A stretch of 25,879 nucleotides of DNA. Origin: Eubacterium sp. UBA4343. GTDB taxonomy: Bacteria; Bacillota; Clostridia; Lachnospirales; Lachnospiraceae. The notes beneath the pieces are model-generated. The model had not been told where the DNA came from. It did no database searches and saw only the letters and a list, made by a program, of their open reading frames with translations. The position numbers and the translations under genes were made by a program. Numbering within the stretch: position 1 is the stretch's first letter; every line of letters begins with the position of its first letter. Location: the NCBI GenBank assembly GCA_002394235.1, contig DGTF01000063.1, positions 1-25,879 on the forward strand, in the 5' to 3' direction. Shown here one piece after another: positions 7,650 to 15,687 of this stretch.

Positions 7650-8944
7650 CATACAATGAAACAGTAGATTATATTGAAAGCATCCCGAAATTTACCACCA
7701 AGACGTCTCTTGATCACACACGACGCATTCTGGACAGGCTCGGACACCCGGAAGAGGGAATGAAGATTATACACGTGGCCGGGACAAACGGTAAGGGCAG
7801 TGTGTGCGCCTATTTGAATTCTATGCTGATGGAGGGTGGGTATAAGGTCGGACTTTTCACCTCTCCGCATCTGATCCGGATCAATGAGAGATACCAGATC
7901 AACGGAGAAACGGTGAGTGATGATCTGTTTACAGAGGCTTTTGACAAAGTGATGGCAGCGGTGAAGCTGACCATGGCGGAGGGGGATACTCATCCGACCT
8001 ACTTTGAGACCTTATTCCTGATGGGCCTTATGATTTTCCGGGAAAAACAGGTAGATTATACGATCCTTGAGGTCGGAATGGGAGGCAGGCTGGATGCGAC
8101 AAATGTGATCCGGCATCCCCTCGCATCCATCATTACATCGATCAGCCTGGACCACACGGAGTATCTCGGGGATACAATCCCGGAGATCGCTTTTGAGAAG
8201 GCGGGGATTATCAAGGAGGGCGCACCGGTAATCTTTGACGGACATGATGGGGAAGCTTCCGAAGTGATCCGGAAGCGAGCAGAGGAACTTGGAGCGCCCT
8301 GCTATGAGCTGACACCTGCCATGTACCATGCGGTGCGTACGACGAAGGAAGGGGTCACTTTTGACTTTACGCCGGATGGCACTGCTGCCGTCCGTCTCCG
8401 GATTCCGCAGATTGCGGAGTATCAGATGATGAATGCTTCTCTCGCATTTTTCACGATGAAACTTCTGGAGAAGATACATGGGATACCGGAGGTAAAACTG
8501 GCGGCAGGCCTTTCGCGGATGAAATGGCCCTGCAGGATGGAGACGGTGCTTCCGGATGTCATCATCGACGGCGCACACAATGCGGACGGAATTGCCGAAT
8601 TTGTCAGAACGGTGGAACATTTTCATAAGGATCAGGAGATCACACTGCTGTTTTCCTGTGTCCGGGACAAGAGATACCAGGACATGATCCGGGAACTGGT
8701 GGAGGGAATTCACCCTGACCGCGTCATTACGACCCGGATCTCCGGCAGCCGTGAAGTTTCCGAGGATGAACTTGCAGAGCTGTTTCGGAATGATGGAGCG
8801 GTGGCGGTTTTCTCGGAGCCTTCACCAGAGCGGGCTCTTGATCTGGCCCTTGCCCTGAAGGAGGATGGTATGCTGTTCTGCGTCGGTTCGCTGTATCTGG
8901 CGGGAGAACTGAAGGCTTATCTGAACGCCGCGAAGCGAAACTGA
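7646..8944 (+). CDS. folC: folylpolyglutamate synthase / dihydrofolate synthase
   Basis: A 432-residue ATP-dependent Mur-ligase-fold enzyme that adds glutamates to folates, and in many bacteria also makes dihydrofolate from dihydropteroate. The P-loop is at residues 43-52 (HVAGTNGKGS). The family segments LFTSPHLIRINERYQING, EVGMGGRLDATNV, SISLDHTEYLGDT and IIDGAHN are all present and length is normal. The start is TTG at 7646, overlapping the stop of the upstream gene (TTGA), with AGGAAGAGG about ten bases before it. Translational coupling to the LTA-synthase-like gene is likely. Whether it has both activities cannot be told from sequence alone. Confidence 0.95.
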   Translation: MTYNETVDYIESIPKFTTKTSLDHTRRILDRLGHPEEGMKIIHVAGTNGKGSVCAYLNSMLMEGGYKVGLFTSPHLIRINERYQINGETVSDDLFTEAFDKVMAAVKLTMAEGDTHPTYFETLFLMGLMIFREKQVDYTILEVGMGGRLDATNVIRHPLASIITSISLDHTEYLGDTIPEIAFEKAGIIKEGAPVIFDGHDGEASEVIRKRAEELGAPCYELTPAMYHAVRTTKEGVTFDFTPDGTAAVRLRIPQIAEYQMMNASLAFFTMKLLEKIHGIPEVKLAAGLSRMKWPCRMETVLPDVIIDGAHNADGIAEFVRTVEHFHKDQEITLLFSCVRDKRYQDMIRELVEGIHPDRVITTRISGSREVSEDELAELFRNDGAVAVFSEPSPERALDLALALKEDGMLFCVGSLYLAGELKAYLNAAKRN

Positions 8945-9017
8945 GGGTTTATTTGAATAGGACGAAGCAAAACAGGAGAAAACGCCGGAGTTCACACACG
9001 AAAGGAGCAGGTTCTGT

Positions 9018-9179
9018 ATGCTGGATTATGACGAGGAACTGAAAAAGTTTAAGCCGAGTCTTGATGTGGAGAATGTTGAGAATGCGATAAAAAATCAGGA
9101 TCTGACAGACATTGTCGATCTTCTCAGAGAACTGGAACTCAACCAGAAGAATTCTTCGAAGACAGAAAAGGAGTCATGA
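9018..9179 (+). CDS. small acidic protein of 53 residues, upstream partner of the TPR protein
   Basis: ATG at 9018 follows GAAAGGAGC and opens a 53-codon frame ending at 9177-9179, immediately before the start of the TPR gene at 9180. The product begins MLDYDEELKKFKPSL, contains DIVDLLRELEL, and ends in a lysine- and serine-rich tail. It is acidic, probably helical, and has no signal peptide or membrane segment. I do not recognise a named family. The strong ribosome binding site and zero-gap linkage to the next gene argue that it is real and coupled to it. Function unknown; a role with the TPR protein is inferred from position only. Confidence 0.75.
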   Translation: MLDYDEELKKFKPSLDVENVENAIKNQDLTDIVDLLRELELNQKNSSKTEKES

Positions 9180-10829
9180 ATGGTTTTCGGCCAAGATATA
9201 GCGGAGCAGCTGTCGAGAAGCTATTACAACCAGGGACTTGATATGGCCCAGATCCGTGACCTCTCCGGCGCGGTTGATAAGCTTCGTATCAGCCTGCAGT
9301 TTAATAAGAATAATATCCAGGCCAGAAATCTTCTCGGGCTGGTATATTATGAGACAGGGGAGGCGGTTTCCGCCCTGAGTGAATGGGTTATCAGCGCCAA
9401 TCTCCGACCTGCAGGAAACGATGCTGCTTACTTTATTCAGAATCTGCGGTCGGATCCGAAGCACCTGGAACAGCTGAATCAGACAATTCGTCAGTACAAT
9501 GAGGCGCTGAGATCCTGTCGTGAGGGAAACGATGATATCGCTGCGGTTGAGCTTCGAAAAATTGTCAGCCGCAATCCGAAGCTCGTCAGCGCTTATCTCC
9601 TTCTGGCACTGATTGAGATCAAGGATGGAAAGTATTCTCACGCGCGAAGGATGCTGAAGCGGGTGCTTCGCATCGACAGGGTCAATCCGTCCGCGCTTCG
9701 TTACCTCAGGGAGATTGATGAGGCGACGGGCACAACGACGACAATGGACATTCGGACCCGCGACAGAAGAAGAGGCAGAAAGAAGAATGAGAATCCGGAC
9801 GAGGATCTGCAGCAGAACGCCGCAGTCAGGCAGGCTGCATTTCGTGAGAGGCCGGCGTATCTGACGCTGGTAAATGTACTGTTTGGTGTTCTGATTGGCA
9901 TCGCGGGAGCGGCTTTTGTGGTCGGTCCGGCTGTCCGGAAGAGCCTCAGCGAGTCGACGAACTCCAGGATCACGGAATATACAACGACGATCGCCGCGCA
10001 GCAGAGCAAAATCAATGATCTTCAGCAGCAGGTTGATGATTCAACCAGCTCGGTGAGTTCAGCGAAGGATCAGGTCGCCGATCTTCAGTCGACGGAGCAG
10101 TCCTATGACAATCTGCTTCAGGCGTATGTGGATTATCAGAACGGGGATTACGAGTCTGCCGGAGACGCTTTCGCAAAGGTGGACAATTCCCTGCTTTCAA
10201 CAGAGGCGAGTGAGATCTATGACTCAATTAAGTCTGATCTTCAGAGCCAGGCATACAGCTCCTATGTGACGCAGGGGCAGACTGCTTTTTATCAGGAAAA
10301 CTGGAAAGATGCGGTTTCGTATCTTGAGAAGGCACTGGCGCTGACCGATTCCTCGGATGCTGCCGATAACTACGAGGTAATGAATCTCCTTGCACAGGCC
10401 TACGCGAAAAACGGGGACACGGACAAGGCAATCGCTGAATATCAGGCGATCATCAACGCGAATCCGGACACGCGGAGGGCGGAATACGCGGAGTATGCCA
10501 TTACTGAGCTTGGCGGAACCTATACAACATCCGGGTCCGGCACTGGAGAGGGCGGAGCGGATACGGGTACAGCAGGCACAGCAGAGAATACGGCGGGCAC
10601 CGGCGGCGCGGCAGACACGGCAGGGACGCAGAACAACGGATACGCCGACGCGGACGGCGACGGTATACCGGATGATGAGGGAACAGACGGAGCCGGTACC
10701 GGAGCAGGCGCCGGAACAGCCGGAACGGATACAGGAACAGGCGGTGAAACAGCCGGAACAGATACAGGGGCAGATGTAGGAACAGCAGGAGCAGCCAACG
10801 GGCTCAATCAGTCAGGCTGGGGAGGCTGA
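9180..10829 (+). CDS. membrane-anchored TPR protein with Gly/Thr/Ala-rich tail
   Basis: A 549-residue protein in distinct blocks. Residues 1-180 hold TPR-like helical repeats (NLLGLVYYETGEAVSALSEW; AYLLLALIEIKDGKYSHARRML). A basic linker (RDRRRGRKKN) leads to one membrane helix at about 228-252. This is followed by a predicted coiled coil at about 265-305 and a second TPR set at about 310-440. From about 445 the tail is low-complexity Gly, Thr, Ala, Asp and Glu with DADGDGIPDDEGTD near 490, a pattern that resembles calcium-binding Asp-rich repeats. The first TPR block is probably cytoplasmic and the second block and tail extracellular (positive-inside reasoning). It sits between folC and murB, suggesting an envelope role. 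It is likely a scaffold or interaction protein; no enzyme motif seen. Confidence 0.8.
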   Translation: MVFGQDIAEQLSRSYYNQGLDMAQIRDLSGAVDKLRISLQFNKNNIQARNLLGLVYYETGEAVSALSEWVISANLRPAGNDAAYFIQNLRSDPKHLEQLNQTIRQYNEALRSCREGNDDIAAVELRKIVSRNPKLVSAYLLLALIEIKDGKYSHARRMLKRVLRIDRVNPSALRYLREIDEATGTTTTMDIRTRDRRRGRKKNENPDEDLQQNAAVRQAAFRERPAYLTLVNVLFGVLIGIAGAAFVVGPAVRKSLSESTNSRITEYTTTIAAQQSKINDLQQQVDDSTSSVSSAKDQVADLQSTEQSYDNLLQAYVDYQNGDYESAGDAFAKVDNSLLSTEASEIYDSIKSDLQSQAYSSYVTQGQTAFYQENWKDAVSYLEKALALTDSSDAADNYEVMNLLAQAYAKNGDTDKAIAEYQAIINANPDTRRAEYAEYAITELGGTYTTSGSGTGEGGADTGTAGTAENTAGTGGAADTAGTQNNGYADADGDGIPDDEGTDGAGTGAGAGTAGTDTGTGGETAGTDTGADVGTAGAANGLNQSGWGG

Positions 10830-10848
10830 AGGGAGAATACGCACACAC

Positions 10849-11763
10849 ATGAATAATGAAGCGATAGTTGAAATCCAGAGGATTGTCGGCGCAGATAACG
10901 CATTCCGCGAGGAACCAATGTCACGGCATACGACCTTCCGGATCGGCGGCCCGGCGGATTTGATGGTCTGTCCGACGTCAGGCGAGGCGGTGGCAGAAAC
11001 CGTCAGATTCTGCCGGGGTCAGGAGATTCCATGGTTTATCATCGGCAACGGAAGCAATCTTCTGGTCAGCGATGAGGGATACCGGGGCGTGATCATCCGG
11101 ATTGATCAGAATCTGCAGCACGTTCACACAGAGGGAAGCATAATCCACGCGGAAGCGGGAATCCTTTTGTCCAGACTGGCGGCAGAGGCGAGAGATCACT
11201 CACTTACCGGGCTGGAATTTGCCTCCGGCATACCGGGAACGCTCGGGGGAGCCTGCACGATGAATGCGGGGGCCTACGGGGGAGAGATGAAGAATGTTCT
11301 GAAATCTGTGACCGTTCTTGATGAGAATCTGGAGGTTCGCGTTGTTGCGGCTGGGGATCTGGATCTCGGTTATCGTCACAGCAGGATCATGGACCGGAGA
11401 TGGATCGTTCTGGAGGCGGAGGTCTCGCTTACAGAGGGTGACAGAGAGCAAATCACCGCAAGGATGAACGAACTTCGGGATGCGCGCGTAATGAAACAGC
11501 CACTGGAGTATCCGAGTGCCGGCAGCACCTTCAAAAGGCCGGAGGGATATTTTGCCGGAAAATTGATCATGGACGCAGGACTGTGCGGTTTCCGGGTAGG
11601 AGGCGCACAGGTTTCGGAGAAGCACTGCGGTTTTGTGATCAATCGTGATCACGCGACGGCAGAGGACGTGAGGGAACTGATTGGTCAGGTTCAGAGGCGC
11701 GTCTGGGATAAATTTCAGGTGCATCTGGAGCCGGAGGTACGTTTCCTGGGATTCCGGGGCTGA
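10849..11763 (+). CDS. murB: UDP-N-acetylmuramate dehydrogenase
   Basis: A 304-residue FAD enzyme that reduces UDP-GlcNAc enolpyruvate to UDP-MurNAc in the cytosolic phase of peptidoglycan synthesis. The FAD-binding segment is present (FRIGGPADLMV, GNGSNLLVSD, ASGIPGTLGGACTMNAGAYG). The catalytic region YPSAGSTFKRPEG carries the conserved Ser, and GFRVGGAQVSEKHCGFV follows. The layout matches the Firmicutes-type MurB, which lacks the loop found in E. coli. It starts 19 bases after the TPR gene with GGGAG upstream, so it is probably in the same transcript. After it comes a 208-base gap that holds a tandem repeat. Confidence 0.96.
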   Translation: MNNEAIVEIQRIVGADNAFREEPMSRHTTFRIGGPADLMVCPTSGEAVAETVRFCRGQEIPWFIIGNGSNLLVSDEGYRGVIIRIDQNLQHVHTEGSIIHAEAGILLSRLAAEARDHSLTGLEFASGIPGTLGGACTMNAGAYGGEMKNVLKSVTVLDENLEVRVVAAGDLDLGYRHSRIMDRRWIVLEAEVSLTEGDREQITARMNELRDARVMKQPLEYPSAGSTFKRPEGYFAGKLIMDAGLCGFRVGGAQVSEKHCGFVINRDHATAEDVRELIGQVQRRVWDKFQVHLEPEVRFLGFRG

Positions 11764-11820
11764 GAACAGCGTGCCGTTTTTACATCAGTTCTGGATAAGG
11801 GCAAAATTCCGTTTCAGGGC

Positions 11821-11940
11821 TCATGAGCCTTTGACCGGTGAGGGAACCGTATTTCGGAGATCATGAGCCCTTGACCGGTGAGGAAACCGTATTTCGGAAC
11901 TCATGAGCTGAAGGTCAGTATGAAAACCGTATCAGATCTG
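11821..11940. repeat. 40-bp tandem repeat between murB and rapZ
   Basis: Two adjacent 40-base units at 11821-11860 and 11861-11900 match at 36 of 40 positions, each starting TCATGAGC and containing TTGACCGGTGAGG and AACCGTATTTCGGA. A third, diverged unit at 11901-11940 begins TCATGAGC and keeps AAACCGTAT. TCATGA is palindromic. The repeats end just before the rapZ start region. No hairpin terminator is seen. Confidence 0.85.
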
Positions 11941-11971
11941 GACAATGGCAGATCAGAAAGGATGCAGGCAG

Positions 11972-12859
11972 ATGGATGAACTGGAACTTGTTTTTGTAAC
12001 CGGCATGTCGGGGGCGGGGAAGTCCACCGCTCTGAAAATGCTCGAGGATATGGGATATTTCTGTGTTGATAATCTTCCCGTCTTTCTGATCGGAAAAATG
12101 ATCGAGCTTACCGTTGACGGAGAAGAGGGCAGGATTCATAAGGTGGCGATGGGAGTCGATATCCGAAGCGGAAGCCTGACGGAGGTTCGCGATGTGCTGC
12201 GCGGGCTCCGGGAGAAGGGAATTCGCTACAAGATTCTGTTCCTGGATGCAGATGACAGTACATTGATCAAGCGCTATAAGGAGACGAGGCGAAGCCATCC
12301 TCTCGCGAAGGGAGGCAGGGTCGAGACTGGGATCGCCAGGGAAAGGGAGCAGCTGGAAGAACTGAAAAAGGCGGCAGATTATATTCTGGACACGAGTCAG
12401 CTTCTCACCAGAGAGCTGAGATCGGAACTGGAGAAGATTTTTGTTGAGGATGAAGATTTCAAGAGTCTCATGGTTACGATCCTGTCCTTTGGATTCAAGT
12501 ACGGCATCCCGGCCGATTCAGATCTCGTCTTTGATGTAAGGTTTTTGCCGAATCCATACTATGTTCCGGAGTTGAAGCATCTGACCGGAAAGGATCGCGA
12601 GGTTCATGATTTTGTCATGAAATACGATGTGTCCAGACAGTTCATCGCAAAGCTGGTGGACATGGTGCAGTTTCTGATCCCGAATTACATCGAGGAGGGG
12701 AAGACGCAGCTTGTAATCGCCGTGGGATGCACCGGCGGCAAGCATCGCTCGGTTACCCTTGCCGAGGAACTGTATCACCGCCTGGGCCACTCCGGTGAGT
12801 ACGGACTTCGAATTGAGCACCGCGACATCGATAAGGATGCCGCGAGAAGGAAATCATGA
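11972..12859 (+). CDS. rapZ: RapZ-family nucleotide-binding protein (YvcJ-like)
   Basis: A 295-residue P-loop protein with GMSGAGKS at residues 11-18. In E. coli RapZ is an RNase adaptor that controls glucosamine-6-phosphate synthase through small RNAs; in Bacillus YvcJ affects competence and binds nucleotides. The C-terminal domain keeps AVGCTGGKHRSV and ends in RIEHRDID, as expected for the family. I choose ATG 11972 because AAAGGA lies 9 bases upstream and family members begin a few residues before the P-loop; ATG 11945 is in frame but lacks a binding site. Stop-to-start gap to whiA is 4 bases. Regulatory role in Clostridia is not established here. Confidence 0.94.
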   Translation: MDELELVFVTGMSGAGKSTALKMLEDMGYFCVDNLPVFLIGKMIELTVDGEEGRIHKVAMGVDIRSGSLTEVRDVLRGLREKGIRYKILFLDADDSTLIKRYKETRRSHPLAKGGRVETGIAREREQLEELKKAADYILDTSQLLTRELRSELEKIFVEDEDFKSLMVTILSFGFKYGIPADSDLVFDVRFLPNPYYVPELKHLTGKDREVHDFVMKYDVSRQFIAKLVDMVQFLIPNYIEEGKTQLVIAVGCTGGKHRSVTLAEELYHRLGHSGEYGLRIEHRDIDKDAARRKS

Positions 12860-12863
12860 GATT

Positions 12864-13835
12864 ATGTCGTTTTCCGGAGAGGTAAAAAAAGAGCTTATCG
12901 GACAGGCGGGTCCGGCAAGACATTGTCAGATTGCCGAGCTTGCGGCGATTCTGATTTTCTGCGCGACGGTCAGGACGACACAGGAGGATGATTATCAGAT
13001 TGTTTTCCGCACGGAGCACATGGATGTCGCAGATAAATATTTGTCGCTGTTGAAGAAAATCTTCCGCATCCGTCCGGAGCTTGTCAGAGTGGAAGATAAG
13101 AGGAGAAAAAAGACGGATCTGTACCAGATCATCGTGGAAGACAGGGAGACCGCCATTCGTATTCTGCAGGCGGTGCGTTTTCTGGATGAGAGGGGACGCA
13201 TCTCCGACAGTGTGCCGATCAGCAGGCAGATCATTCTTCAGAGAACGTGCTGCAAGCGGGCATTTATCCGGGGAGCCTTTCTGGCCGGCGGCTCGATCAG
13301 CGATCCGAACACCTCTTATCACCTGGAAATTGTATGCATCACGGAGGAGCAGGCCGAGGGAGTGCGTGATATCCTTGAGATGCTGGGAGTTGACGCAAGG
13401 GTTGTTCAGCGGAAAAAATACAGGGTTGTCTATGTAAAGGACAGCCAGCAGATTTCTGATTTGCTCGGCATGATGGGCGCGAGCGCTTCTCTGCTTGAGT
13501 TTGAGAATATCAGGATTGTGCGCGGAGTGCGGGGAAATGTGAACCGTCAGGTCAACTGTGAGACAGCAAATATCCACAAGACGGCCACGGCATCGGCAAA
13601 GCAGATAGCGGATATCCGGCTGATCGAGGAGCGGATCGGTCTGTCCAATTTACCGGAAGCACTTGACGAAATGGCTAACATTAGGTTACAATATCCGACA
13701 GCGACTTTATCTGAGCTTGGAAAGCATCTCAGCTCTCCGGTGGGTAAGTCAGGGGTCAACCACAGATTAAGGAAGATCAGTATCATTGCTGAGGACCTGA
13801 GGGAGAAACAAGGAGGCAATTTTCAGGATGATTAA
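12864..13835 (+). CDS. whiA: DNA-binding protein WhiA
   Basis: A 323-residue WhiA homologue. The N-terminal part is the degenerate LAGLIDADG homing-endonuclease-like domain (FIRGAFLAGGSISDPNTSYHLEI), and the C-terminal part is a helix-turn-helix (LSELGKHLSSPVGKSGVNHRLRKI). In actinobacteria WhiA controls sporulation genes; in Bacillus it binds DNA and affects chromosome segregation and division. The start ATG 12864 gives the conserved opening MSFSGEVKKEL; a longer frame from 12759 overlaps rapZ and is not used. It overlaps the next gene by 8 bases. Bacillus has yvcK between these two genes; here it is absent. Confidence 0.95.
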   Translation: MSFSGEVKKELIGQAGPARHCQIAELAAILIFCATVRTTQEDDYQIVFRTEHMDVADKYLSLLKKIFRIRPELVRVEDKRRKKTDLYQIIVEDRETAIRILQAVRFLDERGRISDSVPISRQIILQRTCCKRAFIRGAFLAGGSISDPNTSYHLEIVCITEEQAEGVRDILEMLGVDARVVQRKKYRVVYVKDSQQISDLLGMMGASASLLEFENIRIVRGVRGNVNRQVNCETANIHKTATASAKQIADIRLIEERIGLSNLPEALDEMANIRLQYPTATLSELGKHLSSPVGKSGVNHRLRKISIIAEDLREKQGGNFQDD

Positions 13836-14085
13836 AGATAATGTTACAATTCAGATTTCCAACGGACTTGAGACCAGGCCGATCGCTATGCTGGTTCAGG
13901 TGGCAAGTCAGTATGAGAGCAGCATTTATCTTGAGAGCGGTACAAAGAAGGTAAATGCGAAAAGCATCATGGGAATGATGACATTGGGACTGGATAACGG
14001 TGAGAATGTGATTGTAACCGCTGACGGCGCAGATGAGCAGGAGGCAATCCAGAACATCCGCAGCTACCTCACACAGGATAAGTGA
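13828..14085 (+). CDS. HPr-family protein lacking the phosphorylatable His15 (Crh-like)
   Basis: An 85-residue HPr fold protein. In HPr the sequence GxHARPA carries His15, phosphorylated by PTS Enzyme I. Here the same place reads GLETRPI, with Glu at residue 15. The regulatory serine is kept as Ser46 in KSIMGMM. This pattern is like Crh of Bacillus, where Gln replaces His15 and the protein works only through Ser46 phosphorylation by HPr kinase, in carbon catabolite repression. The position after whiA matches crh in Bacillus. AAGGAGG precedes the start within whiA. It cannot act in PTS sugar transport if the usual chemistry applies; the regulatory role is inferred. Confidence 0.88.
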   Translation: MIKDNVTIQISNGLETRPIAMLVQVASQYESSIYLESGTKKVNAKSIMGMMTLGLDNGENVIVTADGADEQEAIQNIRSYLTQDK

Positions 14086-14145
14086 AACGAGCCTTTTTAC
14101 ACGGGCGGGACGGCCGCCTCTGTAATTGTGAAGATATGCAGATAG

Positions 14146-14186
14146 AAAAAGAGCTTCTGATCTGAACTCAGGTCAGAAGCTCTTTT
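14146..14186. terminator. bidirectional terminator between the HPr-like gene and mecA
   Basis: GAGCTTCTGA at 14151-14160 pairs with TCAGAAGCTC at 14173-14182, with further pairing inside the loop. It is flanked by AAAAA on the left and TTTT on the right, so it can end transcription from either strand. It sits between two converging genes. Confidence 0.9.
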
Positions 14187-14206
14187 GGCGTCCATGTATC
14201 CCTTTG

Positions 14207-15013
14207 TCAGAGCTGTGAAAGCCTGTACAGCGCATTTGACGAAATCAGGGAAGTGCCGTGCTCCCGCAGAAAGGCCTCGCCGGCTTCATCCACTGTGCTG
14301 CATGTGCCGTATTCGCTCAGAATGTTGCAGGTCCGGTAAAAATCCACCGGAGACATCCCGGACTGATGCAGGATCAGCTCGTAATTGTTCTGCTCCGCCT
14401 CGGTCTTGTAGAGCGAATTTGCTCCTCTGTAGAAATTGTGAACCGCCCTGGACGCTGAAATGACGTCGTCCAGGCTCCGGAACTGAAATACCTGTATGAG
14501 CTTCTTTGGAAGCATGTCGTTCAGCTTTGAGCTCCTGGAGTCCGGGGATTCTTTGGCTGGAGTGGAATCTGTCGTGCTCCCTGTTGTATCTTTGGCAGAA
14601 CCGGATTTCCCGGAGTCACCGGCGTCCTTCCTTCTCGCCTCGAACAGCCGGTCAAAGAGTTCGGCGAGGGTGGCTGCGTCGCCCCCTGTCGAATCAGAGA
14701 AAAGACCGTCACCCAAGGAGGAATTCGGCTGGGTAAATTTTGAAAATCTGGTATCCAGTTCCTCCGGGTCTTCCACCTTCGTGATTATCAGAGTCAGGCT
14801 ATCGGAAGAGGTGGGGATCGCTTCGATCATCAGAGGAGAGTTCCCGGAATCGAAACCGACTTCATAGTGCGCCTCTCTCATCATATCCTGAAAGAGCTTA
14901 CGCGATTTGTCGGAACCGTATGCGAGCTCACTCAGCCGTATATTCCGGCTGGAAAGATCTTCGCCCGTCAAAATACAGCGTATTTTATTTTCGCTAATTT
15001 TTTCGATTTTCAT
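14207..15013 (-). CDS. mecA: MecA-family adaptor protein
   Basis: A 268-residue adaptor that in Bacillus delivers substrates such as ComK to the ClpC protease. The conserved N-terminal domain is clear: MKIEKISENKIRCILTGEDL, RLSELAYGSDKSRKLFQDMM and ITKVEDPEELDTRFSKF. A Ser/Gly/Asp-rich linker of about 60 residues follows, then a C-terminal domain with YELILHQSGMSPVDFYRTCNILSEYG. I start at ATG 15011-15013 because the family begins MKIEK and GGAAGTGATGAG precedes it; a longer frame to 15103 is not supported. It is transcribed on its own, opposite to its neighbours. The partner Clp ATPase is not in this window. Confidence 0.92.
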   Translation of the reverse strand: MKIEKISENKIRCILTGEDLSSRNIRLSELAYGSDKSRKLFQDMMREAHYEVGFDSGNSPLMIEAIPTSSDSLTLIITKVEDPEELDTRFSKFTQPNSSLGDGLFSDSTGGDAATLAELFDRLFEARRKDAGDSGKSGSAKDTTGSTTDSTPAKESPDSRSSKLNDMLPKKLIQVFQFRSLDDVISASRAVHNFYRGANSLYKTEAEQNNYELILHQSGMSPVDFYRTCNILSEYGTCSTVDEAGEAFLREHGTSLISSNALYRLSQL

Positions 15014-15035
15014 CTCATCACTTCCTTTCAGCCAC

Positions 15036-15065
15036 AGTATATACCACACTCTGAAAAATTGTAAA
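15036..15065 (-). promoter_or_regulatory. mecA promoter
   Basis: On the minus strand TTTACA (15060-15065) and TATACT (15036-15041) are separated by 18 bases, about 25 bases upstream of the mecA start codon. The match is good, with a spacer one base longer than ideal. Confidence 0.65.
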
Positions 15066-15084
15066 GTGCTTCGGATATTTCTGC

Positions 15085-15113
15085 TTGTGCAATATACCTG
15101 CATTATGTATAAT
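15085..15113 (+). promoter_or_regulatory. candidate divergent promoter with no clear gene
   Basis: TTGTGC at 15085-15090 and TATAAT at 15108-15113 have a 17-base spacer. The -10 box is perfect. It points away from mecA into the repeat region. Downstream, GAGGAAAAGAGGTGG precedes ATG 15162, which opens only a six-codon frame ending at TAG. No larger gene follows. Confidence 0.4.
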
Positions 15114-15301
15114 ATTCATACATGAAATGCATCGGCGGCGTGAGGAAAAGAGGTGGTCCTTATGTACCGGTCTGTTATGTAGTTTGCCAGAGCTTATACG
15201 GATATTTCTGTTTGTAATCGGAAATGTCTTTTTTCAATATTTCTTATTCTTCCAAATTTTCTGTTCTTCCAATACTGCTTCCCGGCAGAGGCCAGTTCTT
15301 A

Positions 15302-15360
15302 TCCGGAAGAATCCCATTTTTCATTCAATATAGGTTTTATCACGGAAGAATCCCATTTTT
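15302..15360. repeat. short direct repeat GGAAGAATCCCATTTTT
   Basis: GGAAGAATCCCATTTTT occurs at about 15305 and again at about 15343, separated by an A/T-rich spacer. TTTATCAC also occurs twice, at about 15335 and 15368. The minus strand would read a repeated KWDSS in a frame I do not believe is a gene, because that frame runs on into the dispersed repeat at 15521. The block from 15166 to 15520 otherwise shows nothing recognisable. Confidence 0.6.
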
Positions 15361-15520
15361 TTAGCAGTTTATCACTTAAAGTTTCTTTCCTTCCAGTGGT
15401 GGATTGCTGGAGCTGGAACGCGGAATCCCGGCAGATTCCGCTGATTCCGGAATCTCTGAGAGTACCGTTCCCGGTGATTTCATGCGTGGGAAGGAAAGGT
15501 CTGTACTGATGGCAGTGGGG

Positions 15521-15658
15521 CAATGTGTATAAAGCCAGCTGCTCCGTTGCTTCGCATCGCTCCATGCTCATACATGTTAGCGTCGTTCAAGCATGCAGTT
15601 TTCTGTGCATGCTTCGCATGCCCAAAACTGCCCGCTTGACGACGGCTTTATACAATAA
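15521..15658. repeat. palindromic intergenic repeat, copy A
   Basis: The element is bounded by perfect 11-base inverted ends, TGTATAAAGCC near 15525 and GGCTTTATACA near 15644. Inside, GTCGTTCAAGC pairs with GCTTGACGAC, GCAGTTTT with AAAACTGC, and the centre is GCATGCTTCGCATGC, so the right half can fold into one long stem. It repeats the pattern of copy B almost base for base. It has no open frame of its own that makes sense and behaves like a MITE or REP-type intergenic repeat. No transposase is in the window. Confidence 0.75.
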
Positions 15659-15687
15659 ACGGCCATACGATAAGTCGTGCCACACAC

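Noticed and set aside
15299..15571. 90-codon minus-strand frame with repeated KWDSS
   Set aside because: Begins inside the dispersed repeat and is explained by the two 17-base repeats; no ribosome binding site.
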